Of a stretch of 64,000 nt of DNA, positions 1-7,519 are shown one piece after another; position 1 is the first letter of the stretch; each line of letters starts with the position of its first letter. Below the pieces are notes generated by a model, which did not search any database, was not told the DNA's origin, and was given only the letters and a program-made list of their open reading frames with translations. Both the position numbers and the translations under genes were made by a program. This DNA is from Alkalihalobacillus sp. BA299. Lineage in GTDB: Bacteria > Bacillota > Bacilli > Bacillales > Bacillaceae_F. The stretch lies in the NCBI RefSeq assembly GCF_017745675.1, contig NZ_JAFLJM010000012.1:62001-126000 (forward strand). Direction: 5' to 3'.

Positions 1-1
1 T

Positions 2-166
2 ATTGGTGATAGTGAACCAGACAGCCACCCTGCAGCTTACGCTGACTTAACATTCGCTAAAAATGGCCTGCAGGAAATGCTGCGAGAAAGAAATATTCCA
101 TACGTACCTGTAGAAACATTTAAAGAGGTCGAAAATTATTTAATGTCCAAAGGAGTTCTTGTCTGA
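2..166 (+). CDS. HAD-family phosphatase, C-terminal end only (MtnX-like)
   Basis: The reading frame is open from the left edge and ends with TGA at 164-166, giving 54 residues. It begins IGDSEPDSHPAAYADLTFAK, which matches HAD motif IV (GDS...D) followed by the DL-FA segment typical of MtnX-like HAD-IB phosphatases, then an NIPYVPVETF segment also seen in that group. MtnX is a phosphatase of the methionine salvage pathway, but related HAD-IB enzymes have other substrates and only the tail is visible, so the substrate is open. The start and the catalytic DxD motif lie outside the window. Confidence 0.7.
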   Translation: MGDSEPDSHPAAYADLTFAKNGLQEMLRERNIPYVPVETFKEVENYLMSKGVLV

Positions 167-167
167 T

Positions 168-251
168 GTTAACTCCAGTGACATTTTGGCAGACTTAGAT
201 ATTATTAAACATGCACCGAAACGCTTTATTTGGGCTGGTGATCTTTTTTAA
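168..251 (+). pseudogene. Remnant of an iron-dependent dehydrogenase (AraM/glycerol-1-phosphate dehydrogenase-like)
   Basis: Immediately after the HAD stop, one frame reads LADLDIIKHAPKRFIWAGDL and then stops at 249-251. ADLD-I-K-AP-R...AG-GDL is the internal signature of AraM-type and related iron-containing dehydrogenases. There is no start codon, no ribosome binding site and nothing of the flanking enzyme, and the usual AGxGDL reads AGDL here. I read it as about 27 codons left from a deleted neighbour. The family assignment rests on one short motif and is tentative. Confidence 0.35.
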
Positions 252-559
252 TTGAATACAACGATTAATTTTTTGAGAGTTTACTATGATGCACCGTTAA
301 TAGTATGTAACAGAATAAAAATGTTCCTATAAGAGTGAGCATTTTACGCAACCCCTTCCTTACAATTATTCGAGTTAATAGTGATTAAGTTTAAAATTTA
401 GGTAAACTTCTAATTCAACAACAGACATTTGTTGTAACTGTCTAAATATTAACAATGATTTCAGATAATTGTTATCGGGAAATATCCTGAATTTTATGTT
501 ATCCATATCCCCTATATTTGAAGAATACTGACTAAGAAAAAAGAGTAATGAATGGATAT
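252..559. other. A+T-rich intergenic stretch, nothing assigned
   Basis: About 300 bases with no plausible start/ribosome-site pair on either strand and no strong hairpin. It separates the decayed left end from the terminator of the nreCB-like unit. Confidence 0.5.
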
Positions 560-597
560 AAAAGAACTGACTACCTTACTGCAAAGGTAGTCAGTTC
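560..597 (-). terminator. Intrinsic terminator of the nreCB-like operon
   Basis: A perfect 14-bp inverted repeat (564-577 with 584-597, loop ACTGCA) is followed on the minus strand by TTTT (bases 560-563). It lies about 120 bases past the kinase stop codon, so it closes the minus-strand unit. Confidence 0.85.
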
Positions 598-716
598 GAA
601 CCATAATGAAAAACCGCACTTTTTAAGATCAGGGGATTCCCTACAAAGCAATTTCATATTTTATGAAATTTTTATCCTACGCCAATTGTTCGTCTCCTTT
701 TGTGACAGCCGCTTCC

Positions 717-1823
717 CTATTTTGGCACAATTAATGTAATCGCTGTCCCTATTCCTATTTCAGACTGAATGTTAAAATTGCCATTAATACTTCTTGCACG
801 TTCTTCCATACTAAAAAGACCTACACCTTTTCCTAGGTCATTTTTATTAAAGCCCATTCCTTTGTCAATAATTGAAACTTCAACTGTATCGTCCTTTTCT
901 ATCAAATCCACATTTGCTTCTGATACATTTGCATATTTTGCAATATTCGTTAATGCTTCTTGGATGATTCGATAAATCGAAGTTTCTTTTTGCATAGTTA
1001 AACGATGACGCAAATTACTTTTGAAATGGACGGTAATGCCATAGTACTGCGAGAATTTTTCAATATGCCTGTGAATAGCAGGAACTACTCCAAGGTCATC
1101 TAACAAAGAAGGACGTAAATCCCAAGCCATACTTCTTACCTCTTCCATTATTCCCGAAACTTCATTACGAAGTTTCTCTATCGAAGAATAGTTTTGCTCA
1201 CTCATCATCCGATCCATATGGATAATTAATGAAAAAAGACTTTGTCCTATTCCATCATGAAGTTCACGTGAAAAACGTTTACGTTCCTCTTCCTGGATTT
1301 CCATGACACGATTCATCATAACCTTAATTTCTTCTTCTGCTTTTTTTAACTGAGTCACTTCATTACGTATCGCTAAATACTGGTATGGTTCGCCGGTACG
1401 TGATAAAAAAGGAACAATCGTAGTATTCACCCAATAAAAGGATCCATCCTTAGCTTTATTTTTAATCTCGCCATGCCATACCTTTCCTGATGAGATCGTA
1501 TCCCATAAGTTCTTCATAAATGCTTTGTCATGATAACCAGAATTTATAATTCGATGATCTTGTCCGATTAACTCAGCTTTATTGTACTTTGAAATCTTGC
1601 AAAATGTCTCGTTAACATATTTGATTTTACCTTTAGGATCTGTAATCGCTACAATGGAGGATTCATCTAATGCGAATCTAAGGTCTGTTAATTCTTTTAG
1701 AGAACGCTTTAATTCATCACGAAACTTATGATCTTCGATATGACTATCAATCTGAAGCAAGAGACTGTCTTCATTTTGTTTACTAACTTCATATTGACTG
1801 TCAAAGGCTCCTTCTTTAGTCAA
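717..1823 (-). CDS. nreB: NreB-like PAS sensor histidine kinase (HisKA_3/NarL type)
   Basis: A cytosolic 368-residue kinase without membrane segments. It has a PAS domain at about 48-157, a HisKA_3 dimerisation region with phosphoacceptor His189 in RELHDGIGQ, a DLRPSLLDDLG X-box, and a HATPase domain (N293 in the N-box, DKGMGF and GVGL glycine boxes). It overlaps the response-regulator gene by 8 bases, so the two are translationally coupled. Staphylococcal NreB senses oxygen through four PAS cysteines that hold an Fe-S cluster. Here the whole protein has one cysteine (Cys75), so that chemistry is unlikely and the signal may come through NreA or another PAS ligand. The NreB name is by context and architecture. 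Confidence 0.85.
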   Translation of the reverse strand: MTKEGAFDSQYEVSKQNEDSLLLQIDSHIEDHKFRDELKRSLKELTDLRFALDESSIVAITDPKGKIKYVNETFCKISKYNKAELIGQDHRIINSGYHDKAFMKNLWDTISSGKVWHGEIKNKAKDGSFYWVNTTIVPFLSRTGEPYQYLAIRNEVTQLKKAEEEIKVMMNRVMEIQEEERKRFSRELHDGIGQSLFSLIIHMDRMMSEQNYSSIEKLRNEVSGIMEEVRSMAWDLRPSLLDDLGVVPAIHRHIEKFSQYYGITVHFKSNLRHRLTMQKETSIYRIIQEALTNIAKYANVSEANVDLIEKDDTVEVSIIDKGMGFNKNDLGKGVGLFSMEERARSINGNFNIQSEIGIGTAITLIVPK

Positions 1824-2469
1824 AGTTAAGCAGTCCTTTCTTTAATGCGTATTTCACTAATTCAGGTCTAGTTTTAAATTGAAGCTTTTCCATAATATTA
1901 CTCTTATGTGTTTCAACAGTCTTTACACTAATGATTAGATTCTCTGCTATTTCTTTATTAGAATAACCTTTGGCAATCCATTCGAGTACTTCTTTTTCCC
2001 GTTGAGATAGCGTTTCAAAAGACTTAGAGTTACCCCCATCTTTTAAATTGCCCATATACTCACTCATCAGTCGTTTTGTAGCTGTCGGGTTTAAGTACGC
2101 ATTTCCTGTCGCTACGGATTGTATTGCTTCTAGTAACTCTTCATGAGGCGAGCTTTTCAAAATATAACCAGAAGCTCCTGCATGAATAGCATTAAAAAGG
2201 TATTCATCATCATCATGCATCGTCAATACTAGTATGGAAATTTCAGGAGCCTTCTGTTTAATTTCTGATGTAGCTTCTAAGCCCCCTTTACCATGTGGCA
2301 TGCTTAAATCCATTAAAATGACATCGGGTTGTAGTTTTTGAGCCTGACGGATCGCTTCATCTCCATCTGCCGCTTCTCCAACTACCTCTATATTATTTTT
2401 TCCATTTAGGAGCATAGTTAACCCAGAACGGACCACAAGATGATCATCAACAATTAGGAGCTTAATCAT
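1816..2469 (-). CDS. nreC: NreC-like NarL-family response regulator
   Basis: A 217-residue regulator with a receiver domain (acidic pair D8/D9, phosphoacceptor D54 in ILMDLSMP, conserved Lys in ILKSSPHEE) and a C-terminal LuxR-type helix-turn-helix (LSQREKEVLEWIAKG...VETH). I place the start at 2469: GGGGAGG lies seven bases before this ATG, whereas an in-frame ATG at 2487 would put that site inside the coding region. It is the first gene of the nreC-nreB unit and is probably phosphorylated by the adjacent kinase. In staphylococci NreC activates nitrate/nitrite respiration genes, and narK is a likely target here. Confidence 0.88.
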   Translation of the reverse strand: MIKLLIVDDHLVVRSGLTMLLNGKNNIEVVGEAADGDEAIRQAQKLQPDVILMDLSMPHGKGGLEATSEIKQKAPEISILVLTMHDDDEYLFNAIHAGASGYILKSSPHEELLEAIQSVATGNAYLNPTATKRLMSEYMGNLKDGGNSKSFETLSQREKEVLEWIAKGYSNKEIAENLIISVKTVETHKSNIMEKLQFKTRPELVKYALKKGLLNFD

Positions 2470-2720
2470 ACACGCCTCCCCTTTCAACTATATATCACAT
2501 TAAAACTGTGTTTATAAGACTATTCTCTTTTTTATCATATAACAAATATTGTAACATTAGAAATGTATTTTTGAAGTAAGGATAAGAGACTAGCCCATAT
2601 TACTGTTATAATGGGGATTGTGTAATAAATGAAATAAACCATTTAATCTAACCAAGAACTAAATCACTAACCCGACTAATGACGTCCAAAGTGAAAAGAT
2701 CAATCACTTTGGATAATTTT
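2470..2720. other. Leader/promoter region of nreCB, no assigned site
   Basis: A+T-rich DNA upstream of nreC. It must carry the nreCB promoter, but no -35/-10 pair stands out and no Fnr-type palindrome is visible. Confidence 0.4.
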
Positions 2721-2865
2721 TTTTCAACTTATGATAATTTATTTTCAAATTCAGGCCAATTATTTTCAACTTCTTGACTTTTATTTTCAACTTCTTGACT
2801 TTTATTTTCAACTTTAGATCATTTAAAGATTTCTAGACAACGTTAGACAACGTTCAACACTCTTT
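2721..2865. repeat. 21-bp-periodic TTTTCAA repeat array with conserved tail (copy 1)
   Basis: TTTTCAAC(or A)TT recurs at 2721, 2742, 2763, 2784 and 2805, an exact 21-base period over five units. Two neighbouring units share the spacer TTCTTGACTTTTA. After the last unit comes a tail (about 2810-2860) with CATTTA, GATTTCT, GACAA and TTCAACA blocks. The same layout recurs at 23378-23495, so this is a dispersed family, not local slippage. It lies between nreA and nreC. Function unknown. Confidence 0.75.
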
Positions 2866-2884
2866 CGTTTCATGGTAAAATAAC

Positions 2885-2938
2885 AAAAAAAAGCGACTTT
2901 CCCATCTAAACTATTGTTTAGATGGGAAGTGAGTCGCC
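2885..2938 (-). terminator. Intrinsic terminator of nreA
   Basis: A long hairpin at 2893-2938 (inner perfect arms CATCTAAAC/GTTTAGATG, outer GCGAC/GTCGC) is followed on the minus strand by eight T (2885-2892). It isolates nreA from nreCB. Confidence 0.9.
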
Positions 2939-2975
2939 TTGAAAGTATTGGAAATTATCAAAATAAACCCAGAGT

Positions 2976-3410
2976 CTACTTTTTTTGCTTGTTTTCAATC
3001 TCTAATAATGAGGCAATTTCTTTTGTCATAGCTAAAACATATTGGATGTCATCGGCAAAATAAGTTCGGTTTGAACGACTTCCTACAAGTAAAACCCCTA
3101 TTACTTCTTGCTCACTAAAGATTGGTGCAGCAATTGCAGAGTATAATCTTTCTGCAAGCATAATTGGAGACTGTAATCGTTTTTGAGCTGCGTCTTTATC
3201 ATTATTATCAATTATTATAAGTCGCCCGTGGCGCACGACTGCACCGACTAAGCCACTCCCGTACATTTTTCGCATTTCCTTATATCTATCGTTAATACTA
3301 CCTATTGCACTTCTCCAATAGATTTGATGAATTATTGGAGCTACTAAAGCAATACCTGAAAAATCACTTGATGTTTTAATATTCAACTCTGATAATAATT
3401 CAGTTTCCAT
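2976..3410 (-). CDS. nreA: NreA-like GAF-domain nitrate-sensing protein
   Basis: A 144-residue protein that is essentially one GAF domain (GSGLVGAVV, SAIAAPIF, EVIGVLLVGS segments, closing helix to about 140). In Staphylococcus, NreA binds nitrate directly and controls NreB. Length, lone-GAF architecture and position between narK and the nreBC-like pair support the same role. Unlike the staphylococcal operon, nreA here has its own terminator and is separated from nreC by about 500 bases with a repeat array, so the stoichiometry may be set independently. The start at 3410 has a weak GGGGA site 11 bases upstream. Confidence 0.75.
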   Translation of the reverse strand: METELLSELNIKTSSDFSGIALVAPIIHQIYWRSAIGSINDRYKEMRKMYGSGLVGAVVRHGRLIIIDNNDKDAAQKRLQSPIMLAERLYSAIAAPIFSEQEVIGVLLVGSRSNRTYFADDIQYVLAMTKEIASLLEIENKQKK

Positions 3411-3626
3411 AACCGATTACATCCCCACTACTATCTTTTTCTTTTATTCTATACTTTTTAGGAGGGATTGTAATTCAGGAAAAACCCTGATTTTTATCAA
3501 AACAGACTTTTATTTTTCATTGGCTAAAATTGCCGTGAAGTTACATTTACTTAATATAATAGGCAACTAATCTCTCAAAAACAGGATGGTCTATGTCGTC
3601 GAAAAATTAAAACGGTCACATCCATA

Positions 3627-5129
3627 TTATTGCGCTTTTCTTTGAAGTGCAGCATCTGCTTCTGCTTGCTGCTGTAGTTCATCATCCGTTAAATAGTATT
3701 CTTCTCCGAATGAATTCTTTGGCTCTTCAAGCGTGAAATAGCAAACGACAAAACTAATTAATGCACCTGATGCAAGGATAAAGAAAAACTGTTGTGGTGT
3801 TACAAACGTATATAACGTTAAGTAAACAGTTGCCCCAACGTTACCATACGCACCAGCCATTCCAGCGATTTGTCCTGTTACACGTTTTTTGATCATAGGA
3901 ACAATTGAATACGTTGCACCTTCAGCTCCCTGGACAAATACTGAGGTTAAGACCGTAATTGCAACAGCTAACACTAGCGGCCAACTAGAGTTCATCATCC
4001 CCATTCCAAACAGGCCAAGCGTAATCCCAAGCATATAGACGAGCATTACTTTACGTCGATTTCCCATTCTATCAGAGAGAAAGCCACCTAATGGGCGTGC
4101 TACTAGATTAATAAATGCAAAAGAAGCAGCGATTAATCCGGCTTGTGAGGCTGAGAGTGAGAATGTTAGCTGGAAGAACATCGGTAACATAGAAACGATC
4201 GCTAGCTCAGCACCAAAGTTGGCAAAATACGTACTATTTAATGCACCAACGTTTTTAAACTTATATCTATCTTCTTCTGGAACACCTTTTTTAAGTCTTG
4301 GAATATTTACTTTCAAAATATTGAAAACTTGAAAAATAAGAACACCTACAATGACTGCATAAATCATATTAATCACTGTATCCGAAATAAATCCAAGTCC
4401 ATTTAATCTCCATGAGCTAATTCCTACCGCTGCACCAAGTGGAATAGTCCATAAGATGAGTTGTACTAAATCACCCCAGCTACTCACTTCAAGAGCAGAC
4501 GCTTTTTTCGGTTTAACTAACGCTTTACCTTCAGGAGTATCCCTTACACAAATGAAGTAAATAATTCCGTAGATAAAGCAAATTACACCTGTAAAAGCAA
4601 GAGCATATCGATACCCATTATCCCCTCCTAATAACGTTAAAGCAAACCATGGCAATAACATAGCAGCCGCAGCAGAACCAAAGTTCCCCCAACCACCATA
4701 TATTCCTTCAGCAAATCCTACATTTTTGGGAGGAAACCATTCTGCAACCATACGAATCCCGATCACAAAACTAGCTCCGATACTACCAAGGATGAGGCGT
4801 GAAATCATTAATTGTGACCATGTATCACCAAAAGCAAATACAACCGCTGGAATAGACATGACAACCAATAAACCAGAATAGACAATTCTCGGACCATATT
4901 TATCTAATAATGAACCGATAATAATTCGAGCAGGTATTGTCAGTACTACATTACAGATCCCTAAAGCTGCAATATGTTGCGGTGTTAACCACCCCATATC
5001 TTCCATCATCGTTGTCGCTAATGGCGCCATACTAAACCATGCAAAGAAAGAAACAAAAAATGCAAACCACGTAAAGTGTAAAATCTTGATTTGTTCATTT
5101 TTAAACTGAAATAACTCTGTCACCTTCAT
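3627..5129 (-). CDS. narK: NarK-type nitrate/nitrite transporter (MFS, NNP family)
   Basis: A 500-residue major facilitator protein with 12 predicted membrane segments. Both nitrate-signature-like glycine stretches are present (GGWGNFGSA near residue 145 and GAYGNVGAT near 427). NarK family members import nitrate and/or exchange it for nitrite at the cytoplasmic membrane. It is a single-gene unit: GGGGG lies nine bases before the ATG, and a 420-base leader contains a terminator and ANTAR-type hairpins, described separately. The gene sits between nreA and the divergent ANTAR gene, consistent with nitrate control at both initiation and elongation. Confidence 0.9.
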   Translation of the reverse strand: MKVTELFQFKNEQIKILHFTWFAFFVSFFAWFSMAPLATTMMEDMGWLTPQHIAALGICNVVLTIPARIIIGSLLDKYGPRIVYSGLLVVMSIPAVVFAFGDTWSQLMISRLILGSIGASFVIGIRMVAEWFPPKNVGFAEGIYGGWGNFGSAAAAMLLPWFALTLLGGDNGYRYALAFTGVICFIYGIIYFICVRDTPEGKALVKPKKASALEVSSWGDLVQLILWTIPLGAAVGISSWRLNGLGFISDTVINMIYAVIVGVLIFQVFNILKVNIPRLKKGVPEEDRYKFKNVGALNSTYFANFGAELAIVSMLPMFFQLTFSLSASQAGLIAASFAFINLVARPLGGFLSDRMGNRRKVMLVYMLGITLGLFGMGMMNSSWPLVLAVAITVLTSVFVQGAEGATYSIVPMIKKRVTGQIAGMAGAYGNVGATVYLTLYTFVTPQQFFFILASGALISFVVCYFTLEEPKNSFGEEYYLTDDELQQQAEADAALQRKAQ

Positions 5130-5350
5130 TATAATTGCCCCCTAATATAATATACTTTAATACATCCGTAACCTAGCTCCCTATTCAAATATGGTTACTC
5201 TTTCTTCAAAAAAGGTCTGAACTCACCCGCACCACTTCCTCTCATTTTTTTAATATTGACTGTGTAATAATGACTTGTTTGTATTTGATTGATTTTAGGC
5301 TCAGAGATTGAGTCATAAATATCTGGGTTCCTCTTTTTACTCCAGAATAT

Positions 5351-5385
5351 AAAAAGCCACAAAGGTATTTATTATCCTTTGCGGC
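5351..5385 (-). terminator. Conditional terminator in the narK leader
   Basis: On the minus strand GCCGCAAAGG (5376-5385) pairs with CCTTTGTGGC (5356-5365), ten pairs including one G-U, followed by TTTTTAT (from 5355 down). It lies 220 bases before narK, so it would block narK unless prevented. Its 5' arm GCCGC (5381-5385) is also the 3' arm of hairpin P2. Confidence 0.88.
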
Positions 5386-5424
5386 TCCGTTGCCGAAAAT
5401 GTATTCCACCCCCATTGATGGAAT
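5378..5424 (-). promoter_or_regulatory. Candidate ANTAR-responsive double hairpin (P1/P2) of narK
   Basis: Minus-strand RNA. P1 (5403-5424) has an eight-pair stem ATTCCATC/GGTGGAAT and hexaloop AATGGG. P2 (core 5382-5395) has stem CGGC/GCCG, extended by three A-T pairs past one mismatch, with hexaloop AACGGA. Both loops have A at position 1 and G at position 4, the known ANTAR recognition rule. P2 uses the bases that form the 5' arm of the terminator at 5351-5385, so the two folds exclude each other. The ANTAR protein gene is 300 bases away on the other strand. Binding itself is inferred. Confidence 0.85.
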
Positions 5425-5491
5425 CACTATATAGAACGCCAATTATCTAATCCAAATTTCAATAGGCTGAAAGCTTTTTTATCATTCATCT

Positions 5492-5533
5492 GAACACGTC
5501 AGTGTGTTCGTGGACGGTCAACCATTGAACGTC
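5492..5533 (-). promoter_or_regulatory. Second pair of hairpins at the 5' end of the narK leader
   Basis: On the minus strand a 21-base hairpin (5513-5533, one mismatch, apex containing AATGGT) is followed after three bases by GAACAC-ACTGAC-GTGTTC (5492-5509, perfect six-pair stem). The second hexaloop again has A1 and G4. No T-run follows, so this is not a terminator. It could be a second ANTAR site or, as DNA, a palindromic operator just downstream of the promoter. Confidence 0.5.
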
Positions 5534-5552
5534 GCTGTTTCTTAAAACTGAT

Positions 5553-5579
5553 GTTATAACAATCTAAAAATTCCGTCAA
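5553..5579 (-). promoter_or_regulatory. Possible narK promoter
   Basis: Minus strand TTGACG (5574-5579) and TATAAC (5553-5558) with a short 15-base spacer. The suboptimal spacing would suit an activated promoter. It would give a leader of about 415 bases that includes all four hairpins. Confidence 0.4.
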
Positions 5580-5608
5580 TAAAGCGTGCGAGGAAATATA
5601 ACATATTT

Positions 5609-5638
5609 TTAACGTTAACACTATTGCGTTGGTATAAT
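5609..5638 (+). promoter_or_regulatory. Probable sigma-A promoter of the ANTAR operon
   Basis: TTAACG (5609-5614), 18-base spacer, perfect TATAAT (5633-5638) preceded by TGG, an extended -10. Transcription would start near 5645, about 95 bases before the ANTAR start codon. Confidence 0.65.
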
Positions 5639-5738
5639 CCTTAGTAAGACAAAGATTTTCACTACAAACTAATTAGATAAAGAAACTTCAAATATATTAC
5701 ACGTGCTAAATATTTGATGATATTGGAGGTAATGTTGG

Positions 5739-6329
5739 ATGATTGACCGTTTTCTCTTGTTCATGGGCCCTGAACTTAAAGACTATTACAAACCAACTGA
5801 TCCATCAAACATTGGGGGCAGATTGCAAGATCTTGGTTATCATGTAATTAAAACTAAAGATATATCTGCCGTAAGTGCTTTCATTCAACAAGTGGACGCT
5901 CTCATTATTTGCTCTACAGTTGTAAATATAGAAAATTCGGCAAAAAAATGCCTTGCTCATCGTTCCTTGCCATTAATCTGGTGGGTTCACGATGATCCCA
6001 AGTCCGAACAAAAATGTGAATTAGATATAAACATTGACTCCTTAGTAAGCTCAAAAATGACCGACAGTGAATTACATTGGTCCCTTTACTTATGTTCGAA
6101 GCACTACCTTGAGCGAATACAATGGCAAAAAGAAAGAGAACTATTACTTTCTAAATTAGAAGAACGCAAACATCTAGAAAAAGCGAAAGCAATCCTTTGC
6201 GAAATGAAAAAAATTTCTGAACCACAAGCATACGAATTTATTCGCAAGCAAGCTATGGACGAACGGAAACGGATGGTCGATGTAGCGATGTCAATTATAA
6301 ACGCATACCAAATTTTAATAGCCGAATAA
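5739..6329 (+). CDS. ANTAR-domain antiterminator (NasT-like)
   Basis: A 196-residue protein. Residues about 136-190 match the ANTAR RNA-binding domain (LEERKHLEKAKAILCEMKKI, SEPQAYEFIRKQAM, then DERKRMVDVAMSII). The N-terminal 120 residues look like a degenerate receiver: VDALIIC replaces the phosphoacceptor Asp strand, so it is probably not phosphorylated in the usual way. A short coiled helix joins the halves. ANTAR proteins bind tandem hexaloop hairpins and prevent termination. The obvious target is the narK leader just upstream on the other strand. GGAGG at 5725-5729 fixes the start, because the ATG at 5732 leads straight to a stop. It is followed after 14 bases by the TrpD2-like gene. 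Confidence 0.88.
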   Translation: MIDRFLLFMGPELKDYYKPTDPSNIGGRLQDLGYHVIKTKDISAVSAFIQQVDALIICSTVVNIENSAKKCLAHRSLPLIWWVHDDPKSEQKCELDINIDSLVSSKMTDSELHWSLYLCSKHYLERIQWQKERELLLSKLEERKHLEKAKAILCEMKKISEPQAYEFIRKQAMDERKRMVDVAMSIINAYQILIAE

Positions 6330-6343
6330 AGGAGATAGATATA

Positions 6344-7393
6344 ATGATGAAATCCTTTCTAAAAGAAGTAGGTCGCGGTAAAAGAGGAGCAAGAGATTTA
6401 ACATACGATGAATCACTTCGGGTAGCTGAGTTAATATTTAATGGTACAGCTACACCAGTACAAATGGGTGCCTTTTTCATTGCTGAACGAATAAAAATGG
6501 CATCGACAGACGAAATGATTGCATTTATCGACGTCTGCCGCTCACAAAGCCTCATACATCCGATTCCAGGAAGTCTCGATTGTGCTGGTCCCTACGATGG
6601 AAGAAGAAACTCATTTTTAGCTACTTTTCCAACCGCATTTGTTTTGTGTGCATCAGGTATTCCCGTTACCTTACACAGTAGCCATACTCTACCACCGAAA
6701 AATGGTGTAACCTTATACGACCTATTAAATGTTTTAGAAGTTTCTACAGATAAGTTAGATTCTGACGCCTTAATAAAAGCAGCTGAAAAAACAGGATTTT
6801 TATTTGTCCCTACAGAAGAGTGGTGTCCACCACTTGCTCGCTTGCGTAACATTCGTAGTGAGATCGGCATGAGAACGTTGCTAAATACCGTTGAAAAAAT
6901 GCTAAGATTATCCGATTCAACCTATATGACAGTCGGTATTTTTCATGGAACGGTCCTAGACAAAGTAGTTGAATTATTGCGAAGAACTGGCGTCCATAAA
7001 GGGCTCGTTGTACAAGGGATGGAAGGTTCAGAAGACATCTCAGTGGAACGCATTACTCGAGCATATTGGGTGTCAGAAGAACAAAAAGAATGGTTCGTTA
7101 TCGATCCTGAACTTCTGGAAATGCAGGTCGAATATCCAGACATTAAATGGACAGCCAAACATCAAGCTGAAATGACTTTATCAGTATTGCAAGGAAAAGG
7201 CGATCTTCCCCACTACAATACGGTACTTTTAAACGCAGGTGTACGTATTTGGCTGTGCGGAAAAGCCAAATCTATTGAACAAGGAATATACCAGGCTAAG
7301 TACATTATCGATAACGGCCAAGCACTGGAACAGTATTTAATGTGGAAAGACATAGTAGAAAATACTCCTCACCCACTATCTAGTCAATCCTAA
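6344..7393 (+). CDS. TrpD2/YbiB-like glycosyltransferase-family protein
   Basis: A 349-residue member of the anthranilate phosphoribosyltransferase fold: N-terminal helical domain (LTYDESLRVAELIFNGTATPVQMGAFFIAERIK), then an LDCAGPYDGRRNS segment and a SSHTLPPKNGVTL loop. True TrpD has GTGGD and KHGNR motifs. Here they read CAGPYDG and HSSHTLPPK, the pattern of TrpD2/YbiB paralogues, which are not tryptophan enzymes; E. coli YbiB binds nucleic acid. It is co-transcribed with the ANTAR gene (14-base gap, AAGGAG site) and ends at its own terminator, so a role in nitrate control or nitrate-linked metabolism is inferred. No trp genes are nearby. Confidence 0.8.
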   Translation: MMKSFLKEVGRGKRGARDLTYDESLRVAELIFNGTATPVQMGAFFIAERIKMASTDEMIAFIDVCRSQSLIHPIPGSLDCAGPYDGRRNSFLATFPTAFVLCASGIPVTLHSSHTLPPKNGVTLYDLLNVLEVSTDKLDSDALIKAAEKTGFLFVPTEEWCPPLARLRNIRSEIGMRTLLNTVEKMLRLSDSTYMTVGIFHGTVLDKVVELLRRTGVHKGLVVQGMEGSEDISVERITRAYWVSEEQKEWFVIDPELLEMQVEYPDIKWTAKHQAEMTLSVLQGKGDLPHYNTVLLNAGVRIWLCGKAKSIEQGIYQAKYIIDNGQALEQYLMWKDIVENTPHPLSSQS

Positions 7394-7428
7394 ATATATC
7401 TGATTAAATAGGGGAATCCAAGCATACC

Positions 7429-7466
7429 TAAAGAAGCAGGCAACCTAATGGATTCCTGCTTCTTTA
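7429..7466 (+). terminator. Terminator of the ANTAR-TrpD2 operon
   Basis: Perfect 12-bp repeat TAAAGAAGCAGG (7429-7440) with CCTGCTTCTTTA (7455-7466), 14-base loop, followed by TACTTTAATT. The T-run is weak, but its position just after the stop codon supports the role. Confidence 0.65.
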
Positions 7467-7519
7467 TACTTTAATTGCAATATAGTGAGTATGCTAAGAC
7501 TATAAAAGCGGATTCTCAT

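Noticed and set aside
548-739. 63-codon plus-strand frame
   Set aside because: It spans the nreCB terminator and overlaps the end of the kinase gene; no supporting features.
2721-2865. CRISPR-like periodic repeats
   Set aside because: Repeat plus spacer is only 21 bases, units are degenerate and no cas genes are present.
3487-3500. CTGAT-TTTT-ATCAA as an Fnr site upstream of nreA
   Set aside because: This is the E. coli-type half-site spacing; the other Fnr boxes in this window follow TGTGA-N6-TCACA, so chance is more likely.
5242-5442. 66-codon minus-strand frame in the narK leader
   Set aside because: It runs through the P1/P2 hairpins and the terminator, has no ribosome site, and its composition follows the structured RNA.
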